Shown here: piece by piece, positions 30,904 through 43,171 of the stretch
Numbering within the stretch: the stretch's first letter is position 1
How the letters are laid out: every line of letters begins with the position of its first letter
Assembly: GCA_041690255.1 (NCBI GenBank)
Contig: JAWLHU010000022.1
Span: 1 to 64,000, forward strand
Source of the DNA: JAWLHU01 sp041690255
GTDB lineage: Bacteria > Bacillota > Sulfobacillia > Symbiobacteriales > Symbiobacteriaceae
Direction: 5' to 3'
DNA length: 64,000 nucleotides
Notes under the pieces: generated by a model
What the model saw: the letters and a program-made list of their open reading frames with translations, nothing else
What the model was told of the DNA's origin: nothing
The model's database searches: none
Made by a program: the position numbers and the translations under genes

Positions 30904-32319
30904 ATGGAGACGATCCTGATCGCGGGCAGCGGCATTACCGGCCTCTCTGCGGCCTGGAATATCCTGAAGAAGGCCCACGCAGCGGGGAAGAGTCCGCAGA
31001 TCATTGTCGTCGAGAAGGAGAAGCGCCTGGGTGGAAAGACCCAGACGCAGGTGATTGACGGCATGGTGATCGAGGAGGGCCCCGACTCGGTAATCGCCTA
31101 CAAGCCCTGGGCGGTCCAGCTTGCCAAGGAGCTTGGGCTGGAGACCGTGGGAACCAACCCCAAGATTCGCTCCACCTATATCCTCCACCACGGAAAGATG
31201 GAACAGCTCCCGGTGGGTATGCAGATCATGATTCCGACCGAGGTCTGGCCGTTCCTGAAGACCCGCCTGCTCACCTCTTGGGGCAAGCTGCGGGCCGGGC
31301 TTGAGCCATTCGTGCCGATTCGCAAGTCCGACGAGGATGAGTCGATCGGCTCCTTCGTGGGCCGCCGCTTCGGGCGGGAGGTGCTGGAGAACGTGGCCGG
31401 TCCCCTCATGGGGGGCATCTATGGCGGCGACTTCGGCACCGTCTCCATGAAGGCGACCTTCCCGCGCTTCCTGGACATGGAGCGCAAGGGTGGCTCCCTG
31501 CTGCTCCAGGGCTGGCGCAACAAGGAGAACAAGCCAAAGGGGCCGACGGGATCAGCCTTTGTTACGGTCAAGGCGGGTTTGAACCAGCTCGTCCAGGAGT
31601 TGCTCAGGCGCATGGACGGCCAGGTCCGCTTCATGACCGGTGTCAGCCTGACAGGTCTGGTGCCCGGGCCCGAGGGCAAGGGGTACGTGGCTGGGCTGGA
31701 TAACGGTGAACGGATCGAGGCCGATGCGGTGGTGCTGGCCCTTCCCGCCTACGTAGCGGCGTCGCTGGTGAAGGAGTACCTGCCCGACGTCGCCTCGGAG
31801 CTCAATGCGATCCCCTACCACAACTCGGTGGTCGCGGCCATGGCCTTTGACCGGAAGGATATCGATCACCCGCTGAACGCATCCGGCTTCCTGGTGCCGG
31901 CCCGCGAGCCGACTACCGTCACCGCATGTACTTGGGTCTCCTCCAAGTGGCCGCACGCCACACCGGAGGACAAGGTCCTGATCCGCTGCTTTATCGGGCG
32001 TGGCAATGAGTCCAAGGACTGGACGAAGGAGTCTGACGAGACCATTGTTGCGCTGGCCCGCAAGGAACTGGAGAAGATCATGGGGTTAAAGGCGGAGCCG
32101 CTTTTCACCCGGGTCTTCAAGTGGCAGCGGGCCATGCCACAGTATCGGGTTGGCCATCTTGATCGCATGGACCGCGTCGACAAGCTTATGCAGCAGGCCC
32201 CTGGTCTCTACGTGGCGGGAGCGGCGTTCCGCGGTGTCGGTCTGCCGGACTGTGTGCGAGAAGGCACACAGGCGGCGGACAAGGCCGCCACACACCTGGG
32301 CTGGGAGTCCCAGGGCTAG
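30904..32319 (+). CDS. hemY: Coproporphyrinogen III oxidase / protoporphyrinogen oxidase (HemY/CgoX)
   Basis: A 471-aa FAD-dependent oxidase. N-terminal dinucleotide fold ILIAGSGITGLSAAWNI, then VVEKEKRLGGKTQT and the C-terminal FAD motif VAGAAFRGVGLPDCVREG. In the coproporphyrin-dependent pathway it oxidises coproporphyrinogen III to coproporphyrin III for HemH. Three bases downstream of hemH, so cotranscribed, and followed by a terminator. ChdC, the last enzyme of that pathway, is not in this window. Confidence 0.94.
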   Translation: METILIAGSGITGLSAAWNILKKAHAAGKSPQIIVVEKEKRLGGKTQTQVIDGMVIEEGPDSVIAYKPWAVQLAKELGLETVGTNPKIRSTYILHHGKMEQLPVGMQIMIPTEVWPFLKTRLLTSWGKLRAGLEPFVPIRKSDEDESIGSFVGRRFGREVLENVAGPLMGGIYGGDFGTVSMKATFPRFLDMERKGGSLLLQGWRNKENKPKGPTGSAFVTVKAGLNQLVQELLRRMDGQVRFMTGVSLTGLVPGPEGKGYVAGLDNGERIEADAVVLALPAYVAASLVKEYLPDVASELNAIPYHNSVVAAMAFDRKDIDHPLNASGFLVPAREPTTVTACTWVSSKWPHATPEDKVLIRCFIGRGNESKDWTKESDETIVALARKELEKIMGLKAEPLFTRVFKWQRAMPQYRVGHLDRMDRVDKLMQQAPGLYVAGAAFRGVGLPDCVREGTQAADKAATHLGWESQG

Positions 32320-32336
32320 CCTCCGACATCTCGCAT

Positions 32337-32372
32337 GACCCTGCACGCCCGTGGGCGAGCAGGGTCTTTTTT
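32337..32372 (+). terminator. Terminator of hemEHY
   Basis: GACCCTGC / GCAGGGTC (32337-32344, 32359-32366) with an inner CGCCC/GGGCG stem, followed by six T. Confidence 0.9.
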
Positions 32373-32502
32373 GCGTCTCCAGGAGGTAATCACAGCCTAG
32401 GTGTATAAAATAAAGATTCCGTATTTATTGCTCTGTGAAGTATATCGAGCCTATCGGTCCGTCTTATGACAGGAACGACTTGCAGTGGGGGTTTGCAGCG
32501 CT

Positions 32503-33318
32503 ATGTGGATTTACTCCTCCAGTTGGAGCCTGGGGGCTAGTGGTGTGGTCATGGGCCTGGTCGCGCTCTGGCTGGTCACCGGTCGAAATCCGTTTGGAGT
32601 GATCTGGTCGGCCTTGCGCGTGCTCGTTACGGAGCACCGATTTCTGGCACTCGTTCTTCTTGCTTACTCCATGTTGGCGCTCAATCTTCTGGAGGCGAGG
32701 GTCGAGGCGAACATGGCCCCATCGATCACCTGGGATTTCACCCGCCAAATCGCCCAGGTGGGCACTGGTTTTCTCCTGGCCCTGCAGCGATTGGAGTGGG
32801 CCCCGCTGACCCACCTGTTCACCTTTGTATACGTAATTCTGTTTCCGGTTCTGATGATCGCAGCGCTTCTTCACTATGTCGCTATACGTGACTTCGCCGC
32901 CCTGAGGAACCATGTGGTTGGCTACTGGGTCAACTATCTGGTGGCGCTACCGTTCTATCTCTGGTTTCCGGTCAAGGAGGCCTGGGCGGGTGGTGTTGGC
33001 GTTCGGTTTCTGATCCCGCAGGTCTTCCTAGCCTTCGAGCAGGTGTATCGGCCGCACAGTGGCCTGGACAACTGCTTTCCCAGCTTACATACCTCGTTGG
33101 CGCTCACCTATGCCCTGGTCGCCTACCGAAACGGCCACAAACGCCTGGGGGCTGTGCTCGGGGTAGGTGCCGGCCTGGTCATGTTCAGCACGCTTTACCT
33201 GGGTGTGCACTGGGTCCTGGACGTGGCGGCAGGTTCGCTGCTGGCTCTGCTGGCCTCGGGTTACGTAACCGATCTGCTCCCTGCCACCGCGCAGCCAAAT
33301 CTTCGTACCGATCCCTGA
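32503..33318 (+). CDS. PAP2 superfamily membrane protein (Aur1-like)
   Basis: A 271-aa protein with about six membrane helices. The phosphatase motifs NCFPSLHTS (motif 2, with Ser-His) and GVHWVLDVAAG (motif 3, with His-x3-Asp) are present; the first motif KxxxxxxRP is not obvious, as in the Aur1/inositol phosphotransferase-like PAP2_3 group. It probably transfers or removes a phospho-head group on a lipid. ATG 32503 is preferred (GGGGG about twelve bases upstream), although GTG 32485 is in frame. Monocistronic, followed by a terminator. Confidence 0.8.
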   Translation: MWIYSSSWSLGASGVVMGLVALWLVTGRNPFGVIWSALRVLVTEHRFLALVLLAYSMLALNLLEARVEANMAPSITWDFTRQIAQVGTGFLLALQRLEWAPLTHLFTFVYVILFPVLMIAALLHYVAIRDFAALRNHVVGYWVNYLVALPFYLWFPVKEAWAGGVGVRFLIPQVFLAFEQVYRPHSGLDNCFPSLHTSLALTYALVAYRNGHKRLGAVLGVGAGLVMFSTLYLGVHWVLDVAAGSLLALLASGYVTDLLPATAQPNLRTDP

Positions 33319-33325
33319 AGAACGG

Positions 33326-33357
33326 AGACCGGCCCTCGACGGGCCGGTCTTCATTAT
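33326..33357 (+). terminator. Terminator of the PAP2 gene
   Basis: AGACCGGCCC / GGGCCGGTCT (33326-33335, 33341-33350), followed by TCATTATTTA. Confidence 0.8.
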
Positions 33358-33657
33358 TTACCGCAGGTGTGAGAGGAGCAGGTCAACCACCTGATCCGGG
33401 CTCAGGCCGGTCGTGTTGATCTGAATGGTCTCCAGTGCGGTGGACTGGCGCATCCGATCGAGCGCACCAGAGGTAACCTCCCCTCGGGAATCGCCTTGCC
33501 AGCGGTCTGCAAGGTCGGACTCGCTACAGGTGAGCGTGAAGATGGAGCGGTCATGCGGCACTCCAACCGCTGGTACAGCAGACGAGCCGTGGTTGACTTG
33601 CCAACCCCGGGGGCTCCGCTGATCAGGATCAGGTGGGGCTGCGTCCAGGTCCCCTCC
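33358..33657 (-). pseudogene. Remnant of a P-loop kinase
   Basis: Reading from 33657 downwards, one frame encodes a Walker A region (LILISGAPGVGKSTTARLLYQRLE), then after a frame change another encodes a C-terminal tail (DLADRWQGDSRG ... LETIQINTTGLSPDQVVDLLLSHLR) that is typical of small AAA/cytidylate-kinase-like proteins of about 170 aa. The middle 70-80 residues, where the Walker B and lid would be, are missing. The gene therefore seems inactivated by internal deletion plus frameshift. It lies directly after the sensor kinase stop in the same direction, so it once formed an operon with it. Confidence 0.65.
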
Positions 33658-33660
33658 AGT

Positions 33661-36600
33661 TCAGGCCTTTCGAGTCAGGTTGTTCAGAAGCTCCACAACC
33701 TGTCGCGGGAACTCCTCGTCGGCGATCCACGCCTGGTTCAGGCACCGAACCAGGCTAAGTTGTAGCTGTTCCAGGTCTTCATCGGTCAGATCGCGGGCGG
33801 TGTAGACCAGGAGTGGCGTATGGGTGAGCTTCGGGTTCTGGCGGATTTGGTCAATCACGCTGAACCCGCCACCATTTTGCATGAGCAGGTCAACCATGAC
33901 AAGGTCTGGCGAGTAGAACTGGCTCAGATTGATATCTTCCCGGTCGCTCTCTGCCAGGATTACCTCAACGCCCAGTTGCTGAAGCATCTGTGTGAGGGGT
34001 TGCCGTGTTGTTGGAAGATCGTCGACCAGGAGAACGCTGCCCCTGTCATTTTCATCCCGGCGCAGGATGGTACGAATCGCTTGTGCGAGCCGGGGCCCGT
34101 TCACAGGGTTCTCGAGCCAGTCCATGATTGGCCCCAGCGGCTTAGCTACCTTGGTAAGGGAGTCACTGCCAACCAGGATGACGGGGAGGCTTCGGAACTG
34201 CTCCTGCTGTTTGAGCCGGCGCAGGAAGTCCAGCCCACCGCCCGGCAGGTCGGTCTGCAGAAGGAGTGCTTTGTAGTGATGTTCCTCAAGTGCGGTCATC
34301 GCGGCCGAGGCGCTCCGTGCCACATGGAGTGTGTAGGGTGCCTGCTCCAGCGCGTCCTCGACCCGTCCGGCCAGTGCCCGATCGTCAGCACAGACCAGGA
34401 CGGTACGAGGGCACTGCCCGGCCTCGGTGGAGGGGGTGGGTAGCGTAAAGCAGAAGGAACTACCCTTCCCGACCTCGCTCTCTGCCCAAATGCGCCCATG
34501 CAGATGCTCGATAACCGCCTTCGCCAGGGGCAGCCCCAGCCCGGTGTCCCCCTGCTGCCCCGAGTTGGAGGCATCGGCATAACGGAATCGTTCGAAGACC
34601 CGGTCGAGATGGGCTGGCGGTATCCCTCTGCCCTGGTCCTGCACCATGAAGAGGACCTCACCCGCGACGGCGCGTGTGGTGATCTGCACAGTGGTTCCAG
34701 GATCGGAGTGTTTGACTGCGTTGGAGAGGAGGTTGTCCAGGACCCGGACGACCTTGTCGGCGTCCGCCATGACCGGAGCGGGGAGCAGGCTGGTCTGAAG
34801 CTCGATCTTCGCCTGCTCAAACAGAAGGCGGGAGTTCGCCAGGGATTGCTCGACCAGGTGATTCGCCTGGCAGACCTCCCGCCGTAGTTCCAGTCGGCCC
34901 GATTCGATCTGCTCCAGATCCACGAGGTCGTTGATCAGTTGCGCCAACTGGTCGGTGTTGGTTGTAGCGATCTTCAGCAACCGGGCGGAGCGGCTATCAA
35001 AGGTGTGTAGCAGGTTGGTGCTCAGCAGCCCGAGCGCCCCGCGAGCCGCTGCCAGCGGCGTCCGTACCTCTCGGGATACGGTGGAGATGAACTCGCTTCT
35101 CATGCGTTCGACCGCCTTGCGGGTGGAGATATCCCGCTGAATGCCCACGAAGTGTGTCAGGCGGCCTGCTGCGTCGAAGATCGGTGCGACGAACATCTCC
35201 GCATCGATCTTGGTACCGTCCTTGCGGTAGTTGACGAGATCCACGGACGTGCGCTGCCGGCCCCGAAGCGCTTCCCGAAGCCGCCGGATCGCTGTATGGT
35301 CGGACTGAGCCCCCTGGAGAAAGACCGGGGATCGGCCCAAGACCTCATCTGCCGTGTATCCGTATATCTCCAAAAACGCAGGGTTAACATAGACGATCTG
35401 CGCTTGGTCATCGGTAATGATAATGGGGATGCTGACCGACTCCATGGCCGTTGAGAGCAGTGCCCGTTGTTGGCGGGCCTCACTCTCGATTTCGTTGAAC
35501 TGATCCCTCAGGGTGGAGGCCATCCATTGGACATCGGTGGTGAGGGAGTCTGTCTCTCTCACCTGGCTCTTTGGCCAGGTGATCGATTCACCCGATCGCA
35601 GGCTCTCTGGTAGGAGCCTTGTGAGTGTGGCGAGATCGGAGAGTGGGCGGGTGAGATTGCAGCTGATCAGCCAGGAAAGCGGGATTGAGCCCACCAGGAG
35701 GAGATAGACGATCAGAAGGTGACCAATGAGCACATCGAACAGTCGGGTCTGGTAGGGTGCGAGCGGCACTTCCACGACCAGCTTCCACCCGAGCTCATCT
35801 GCAATCGCCGTCTCCATGACCTCATAGGAGGCGTTCCACTGCTTCATGGAGGGACTTTGGCCCTCTGGGAAACGTTGGTAGCGCCCGGGGGCCGAGAATG
35901 CGATGCCCCCCTCCGGTGAGCGATCGAAGGCAGTTGCATGGGCTACGTTCGGGCGGAGGGTGACAAAGATCCGGTCGGAGCGGTCCAGGAGGGAGAGATG
36001 TACCCAATCATCGTGCAGCAATCCTTCCAGGATGCGCTGCGCCGGCTCTGGGTTGAGGTAACCCTGGACAAAGCCGACGAGTTTTCCCTGCGCAACCACC
36101 GGATAGGTGACCGTTACGACTGGGGTTGTCGGGAAGGCCTCGGTGATATGGAGGTTCGAGACCACGGGACGAAGGCTGCGGGCCACGGACTCAAGATGCT
36201 CCAGGTCCGGGCTCGCCAGGGGCGACGATTCTCCCCGGGCTAAGCTGACCAGCCCGCCGTCCTGTCGGAGAATCTCCAGCCGCAGGTAGTCATTGCTGGA
36301 GGAGGTCACAAGGCGGATGCTCTCCTCCAGCCTGCCCGTTGGGTCGGCGAACTCCTGCCCAACCACCGTACCGATCTCTTCCAGTGTATTGAAATGCCGG
36401 TCGATCCAGGCATGGAGTTGAGCGGAAGCCTCCTCCGTCTCAATCCGTAGCCGGGTCTCTACAGACTGTTCTGCGTTGGCAAAGGCGAGGCGGCCGGCAC
36501 GAACGGTCAGGGCAAAGGAAGGTACCAGGAGGAATGCGATCATGAGGTTCAGCAGGATCTCGTGCAGAGGGATCTTCGGGCGCTCCGGACTGACACCAAC

Positions 36601-37089
36601 CCACCGGTGAATTGGCGAGTGAGCCAGGAGAATGCTGGCGACAAGAGCATTGAAGAGGCCGTTTACACTCTGCTTGAGGATGACCATTATGACACCGGTG
36701 GTGCTGGTCTCAAGGAAGGCTCCGTAGAAGACCCAGATCAAGGGGAGCCCAAGGACGGTCCAGTAGAGTCCGTCAATCAGCAGCAGGTTGATCTGCCCGA
36801 GACGCGCCGACAGGAGGCCGACCACAATGGCCTCCGCTGCAAAGATGATCGGCGCGTAGGGATGTCCCCAAAGGAGATACAGGTGGCTGCTGAGCCCCGC
36901 GGCAACGACAGCCCCCCAGTACGGGCCGTACAGACGGGCGGCTACGAGTGTCGCGACACTCCCGAAGACAAAGTCGACTCCGTGAAAAAGGGTTAGTCCC
37001 AAATAGTTACCTGCCATGCCCGACAGGACGAGGATGATAAGAGCGAGACCAGATCTTCTAGTCAACCGATTCGATCCGATTATCCCCAC
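33661..37089 (-). CDS. Hybrid sensor kinase-like protein lacking the phosphoacceptor histidine
   Basis: A 1142-aa membrane protein. Order: five to six N-terminal helices (LytS/MASE-like), a large extracytoplasmic Cache-like sensor with a second helix pair at about 455-480, PAS (about 555-655), a HisKA-like dimerisation helix, HATPase and two receivers. The ATPase N-box (DNLLSNAVKHSD), G1 (DQGRGIPP) and G2 (GDTGLGLPLAK) are intact, but the H-box reads FISTVSREVRTPL with Arg673 (codon 35071-35073) where His is expected. Receiver 1 has Gln at the phospho-Asp position (LLLQTDLPG); receiver 2 keeps Asp (VMVDLLMQ). Start GTG 37089 follows GAGGAGGG. Either a pseudokinase scaffold or one working through another protein. 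Confidence 0.88.
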   Translation of the reverse strand: MGIIGSNRLTRRSGLALIILVLSGMAGNYLGLTLFHGVDFVFGSVATLVAARLYGPYWGAVVAAGLSSHLYLLWGHPYAPIIFAAEAIVVGLLSARLGQINLLLIDGLYWTVLGLPLIWVFYGAFLETSTTGVIMVILKQSVNGLFNALVASILLAHSPIHRWVGVSPERPKIPLHEILLNLMIAFLLVPSFALTVRAGRLAFANAEQSVETRLRIETEEASAQLHAWIDRHFNTLEEIGTVVGQEFADPTGRLEESIRLVTSSSNDYLRLEILRQDGGLVSLARGESSPLASPDLEHLESVARSLRPVVSNLHITEAFPTTPVVTVTYPVVAQGKLVGFVQGYLNPEPAQRILEGLLHDDWVHLSLLDRSDRIFVTLRPNVAHATAFDRSPEGGIAFSAPGRYQRFPEGQSPSMKQWNASYEVMETAIADELGWKLVVEVPLAPYQTRLFDVLIGHLLIVYLLLVGSIPLSWLISCNLTRPLSDLATLTRLLPESLRSGESITWPKSQVRETDSLTTDVQWMASTLRDQFNEIESEARQQRALLSTAMESVSIPIIITDDQAQIVYVNPAFLEIYGYTADEVLGRSPVFLQGAQSDHTAIRRLREALRGRQRTSVDLVNYRKDGTKIDAEMFVAPIFDAAGRLTHFVGIQRDISTRKAVERMRSEFISTVSREVRTPLAAARGALGLLSTNLLHTFDSRSARLLKIATTNTDQLAQLINDLVDLEQIESGRLELRREVCQANHLVEQSLANSRLLFEQAKIELQTSLLPAPVMADADKVVRVLDNLLSNAVKHSDPGTTVQITTRAVAGEVLFMVQDQGRGIPPAHLDRVFERFRYADASNSGQQGDTGLGLPLAKAVIEHLHGRIWAESEVGKGSSFCFTLPTPSTEAGQCPRTVLVCADDRALAGRVEDALEQAPYTLHVARSASAAMTALEEHHYKALLLQTDLPGGGLDFLRRLKQQEQFRSLPVILVGSDSLTKVAKPLGPIMDWLENPVNGPRLAQAIRTILRRDENDRGSVLLVDDLPTTRQPLTQMLQQLGVEVILAESDREDINLSQFYSPDLVMVDLLMQNGGGFSVIDQIRQNPKLTHTPLLVYTARDLTDEDLEQLQLSLVRCLNQAWIADEEFPRQVVELLNNLTRKA

Positions 37090-37243
37090 GGGAGTCCCTC
37101 CTCGCCAGCGGCCAAAGAAGAATCGTATTATCTTATGCTTATAAAATGAGATCTATTCGTATGTTTACACCCCTACTATACGTGATTGCCACTCGGGTGA
37201 ACAGATCTACGGTTATGTGTGTGGGCCGTGGGAAGAAAAAGGA

Positions 37244-37275
37244 AGGAGCCAGAACCCCTGCGGGTTCTGACTCCT
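37244..37275 (-). terminator. Terminator of the nifJ/DHOD-like operon
   Basis: AGGAGCCAGAACCC / GGGTTCTGACTCCT stem; on the minus strand it is followed by TCCTTTTTC. The remaining part of 37090-37243 is AT-rich and probably contains the sensor-kinase promoter, but no clear -35/-10 pair was identified. Confidence 0.8.
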
Positions 37276-37291
37276 GTGATCGAATCTCCGC

Positions 37292-38284
37292 CTATTTTCG
37301 GTAGGACTGGAGCACCTTCATATAGTTGGCTCTCTCGAAGGCGGCGGGTTCAGGGACGTTAATCTGGCTCATGGAGCCCTGCATCTGGCGGACAGATTCG
37401 TATTCGCGTTCCTCCATGAACTGCTCGACGCCGTTCAGGATCTCCTGAATCCGGCCGAGACCGTTCCGCAGGAGTTCAGAGGCCATCATGGTCACCTTGG
37501 CACCGGCCATGAGGCCCTTGATGACATCTATATGGGTGTGGACGCCCGTGGTGAGTGCCAGGTCAACGTTGACCCGCCCATAGAGAATGGCGATCCAGGT
37601 GAGCGGCAGACGGAGTTCGTCAGAGTTGGAGAGGACGAGAGACGGCGTGACCTCGAGCTTCTCCAGGTCCAGATCGGGCTGGTAGAAGCGGTTGAAGAGG
37701 GCCAAACCGTCGGCCCGGGCTTCCGCAAGCCTGCCGACCATGCTGGGAATCGAGGTGAAGTAGGGGCTTAGCTTCATGGAGACCGGAATAGTCACTCCTC
37801 GCTTTACGTCACGGAGAACGTCGAGGTACATCTCTTCCACCTCGGTACCGCCCAGTCGGGGATTGGTGGGAAGGTAGTAGACGTTCAGTTCAAGACCGTC
37901 GGCACCGGCCTGTTCGATCATGCGGGCGTACTCGAGCCAGCCCCCGGTTGACACACCGTTCAGGCTACCGATGATCGGAATGCTGGTGGTTTCCTTGGCC
38001 TTCCGGATCAGCTCGAGATAGCCGTCCGGGCCCACGTTGTAGGCGCTCGCCTCCGGAAAGTAGGAGAGTGCTTCCGCAAAGGAGTCGGTGCCGTAGCTCA
38101 GGTAGTGGTCAAGTAGGAGGGATTCCTGGTTGATCTGCTCCTCGAAGAGGGAGTACATGACGACGGCGGCGGCGCCGGCCTCTTCCATTTGCATGATTCC
38201 TTCGAGCGTCTGGGACAGGGGCGAGGCAGAGGGTACAATGGGGTTCTTGAGGGTCATGCCCATATAGCGAGTCGACAGATCCAC
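37292..38284 (-). CDS. Dihydroorotate dehydrogenase-like protein
   Basis: A 330-aa FMN-type TIM-barrel protein. DLSTRYMGMTLKNPIVPSASP at the N-terminus and GADGLELNVYYLPTNP are typical of the DHOD-like family that accompanies pyruvate:ferredoxin oxidoreductase in many anaerobes rather than pyrimidine synthesis. The phosphate-binding strand GAKVTMMASELLRNG is present. It starts 18 bases after nifJ and is cotranscribed. The exact reaction is not known to me; a role as an electron-transfer partner or in amino acid reduction would be guesswork. Confidence 0.9.
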   Translation of the reverse strand: MDLSTRYMGMTLKNPIVPSASPLSQTLEGIMQMEEAGAAAVVMYSLFEEQINQESLLLDHYLSYGTDSFAEALSYFPEASAYNVGPDGYLELIRKAKETTSIPIIGSLNGVSTGGWLEYARMIEQAGADGLELNVYYLPTNPRLGGTEVEEMYLDVLRDVKRGVTIPVSMKLSPYFTSIPSMVGRLAEARADGLALFNRFYQPDLDLEKLEVTPSLVLSNSDELRLPLTWIAILYGRVNVDLALTTGVHTHIDVIKGLMAGAKVTMMASELLRNGLGRIQEILNGVEQFMEEREYESVRQMQGSMSQINVPEPAAFERANYMKVLQSYRK

Positions 38285-38302
38285 GGGGATCCCTCCCTGC
38301 TG

Positions 38303-41872
<3,570 letters not shown>

Positions 41873-42012
41873 TCCTGTTCGGGGGATCGGATTCGCCTGA
41901 TCACCGGGTAGTTATGATAAGGGTCTTTACTATTGTAATGTTAGATCCCCCGCTTCACATCGGCAAAAAGACTTAGATTCGGTCTAGGACAGGGTACCGA
42001 ATGTGGACAGAT

Positions 42013-42042
42013 GAGCCCCGCGAGTTCTAGCCCGCGGGGCTC
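42013..42042 (-). terminator. Terminator of degV
   Basis: GAGCCCCGCG / CGCGGGGCTC (42013-42022, 42033-42042) just downstream of the degV stop. Confidence 0.75.
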
Positions 42043-42064
42043 CTTCGTGTCTTTCGCTGTGAGC

Positions 42065-42907
42065 TTAGCCTGTGGTGCGCATGGTGCCGATTCCGAGCGC
42101 TCCTATACCTACATGGGCGGCCAGGTTGGCCCCCACATCGGCCACCAGGGTATGCCGGCAGTTGAACTCGCCCTTTAGCCGAGCGAGTAGTTCCTCTGCC
42201 TCTCCCTCACAATCGCTGTGGATGACCGCTAGGTCGACCTGATGTGGTCCAGCTTTCTCACGGGCCCGAGCGATCATTTCCTCGACGGCGTGGTGGAAGC
42301 CGCGGGTCTTCTCGACGACTTCAATTGCGCTCGCCGCGGCGTAGACCAGCGGCTTGATTGAGAGGGCGTTTGCGAGCAGGGCCTGGCCCAGCGAGACCCG
42401 GCCGCTCTTTCGCAGCTGGGTCATCTCCCGCACGGCGGCGTGCAGGTGAGTGTTTGGTATCAGGGACTCCACGTGGCCCTGCACCGAGTCGGCGGACTCG
42501 CCAGCCTGCGCGGCGCGGGCTGCCTCCATGACCAGGAGACCAAGCCCGAGGGAGACGCTCCTGGAGTCGATGACGCGAACCCGGCCGACAGGAGCCATAT
42601 CGGCAGCCATACGGGCCACGGTCGGAATGGTGGTCTTGGTGCCCATCATGTGGATGGAGACGACGGTCTCCGCCTCTTTTAGCAGGTGTTCATAGGCAGC
42701 CAGGAACTCCGAGGGGGAGGGTGTGGAGGTGGATGGGGACTGCGGTGAAGTGCGGAGCCGCTGGTAGAACTCAGACATGGGAATCGAGCCGTCCAGGAAG
42801 GAGTCTGCTCCAAAAAGAATGGGAGAAGGGACGACCGTGATCTCCAGCGCCTCGCGAATGGCGGGCGGAATGCTGGCGGTGGAGTCCGTGACGATTCTTA
42901 CCCTCAG
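42065..42907 (-). CDS. degV: DegV family fatty-acid-binding protein, probable CTG start
   Basis: A protein of the DegV fold that binds fatty acids (FakB-like). With an ATG start (42778) it would be only 237 aa and lack the first strand. The frame stays open upstream and encodes RIVTDSTASIPPAIREALEI and VVPSPILFGADSFLDGSIP, the standard DegV N-terminus. In that frame a CTG at 42907 with GAGGAGG eight bases upstream gives 280 aa, the normal length. No ATG, GTG or TTG is suitable, so a non-AUG start is inferred. Later motifs VIDSRSVSLGLGLLVMEAA and the C-terminal GANLAAHVGIGALGIG fit. If true FakB, a FakA kinase elsewhere phosphorylates the bound fatty acid. Confidence 0.88.
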   Translation of the reverse strand: MRVRIVTDSTASIPPAIREALEITVVPSPILFGADSFLDGSIPMSEFYQRLRTSPQSPSTSTPSPSEFLAAYEHLLKEAETVVSIHMMGTKTTIPTVARMAADMAPVGRVRVIDSRSVSLGLGLLVMEAARAAQAGESADSVQGHVESLIPNTHLHAAVREMTQLRKSGRVSLGQALLANALSIKPLVYAAASAIEVVEKTRGFHHAVEEMIARAREKAGPHQVDLAVIHSDCEGEAEELLARLKGEFNCRHTLVADVGANLAAHVGIGALGIGTMRTTG

Positions 42908-43103
42908 GGTGATAACCTCCTCGGAGGCCGGTTATTTCCACACGGACAGATTCCTCATGCAGGTAGAACCTTCCTGCGTGGGGACCCAGTCGGTCAACGG
43001 ATTGATCGGAGGAGGCTCGGGGACTTGCCTTGTTGGTTCTATTCTGTGGGGGTTGGGATCATGTCACGGGGTTGCCGGTGGCCTGTGGCTGATGCGTCCC
43101 GGT

Positions 43104-43142
43104 AAGCAGAGAGAGGCAGGCCTATGGCCCGCCTCTCTGCTT
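43104..43142 (-). terminator. Hairpin after ggt
   Basis: AAGCAGAGAG-AGGCAGGCC pairs with GGCCCGCCTCTCTGCTT (43104-43122, 43126-43142), 30 bases downstream of the ggt stop. No T-run follows on the minus strand. No gene was recognised in the remainder of 42908-43171. Confidence 0.6.
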
Positions 43143-43171
43143 GTCCATTTGATCCGTCGCACCCGATAGAA

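Noticed and set aside
42777..43169. 130-codon plus-strand frame between degV and ggt
   Set aside because: It is antisense to the DegV N-terminus and contains the ggt hairpin; no ribosome-binding site.
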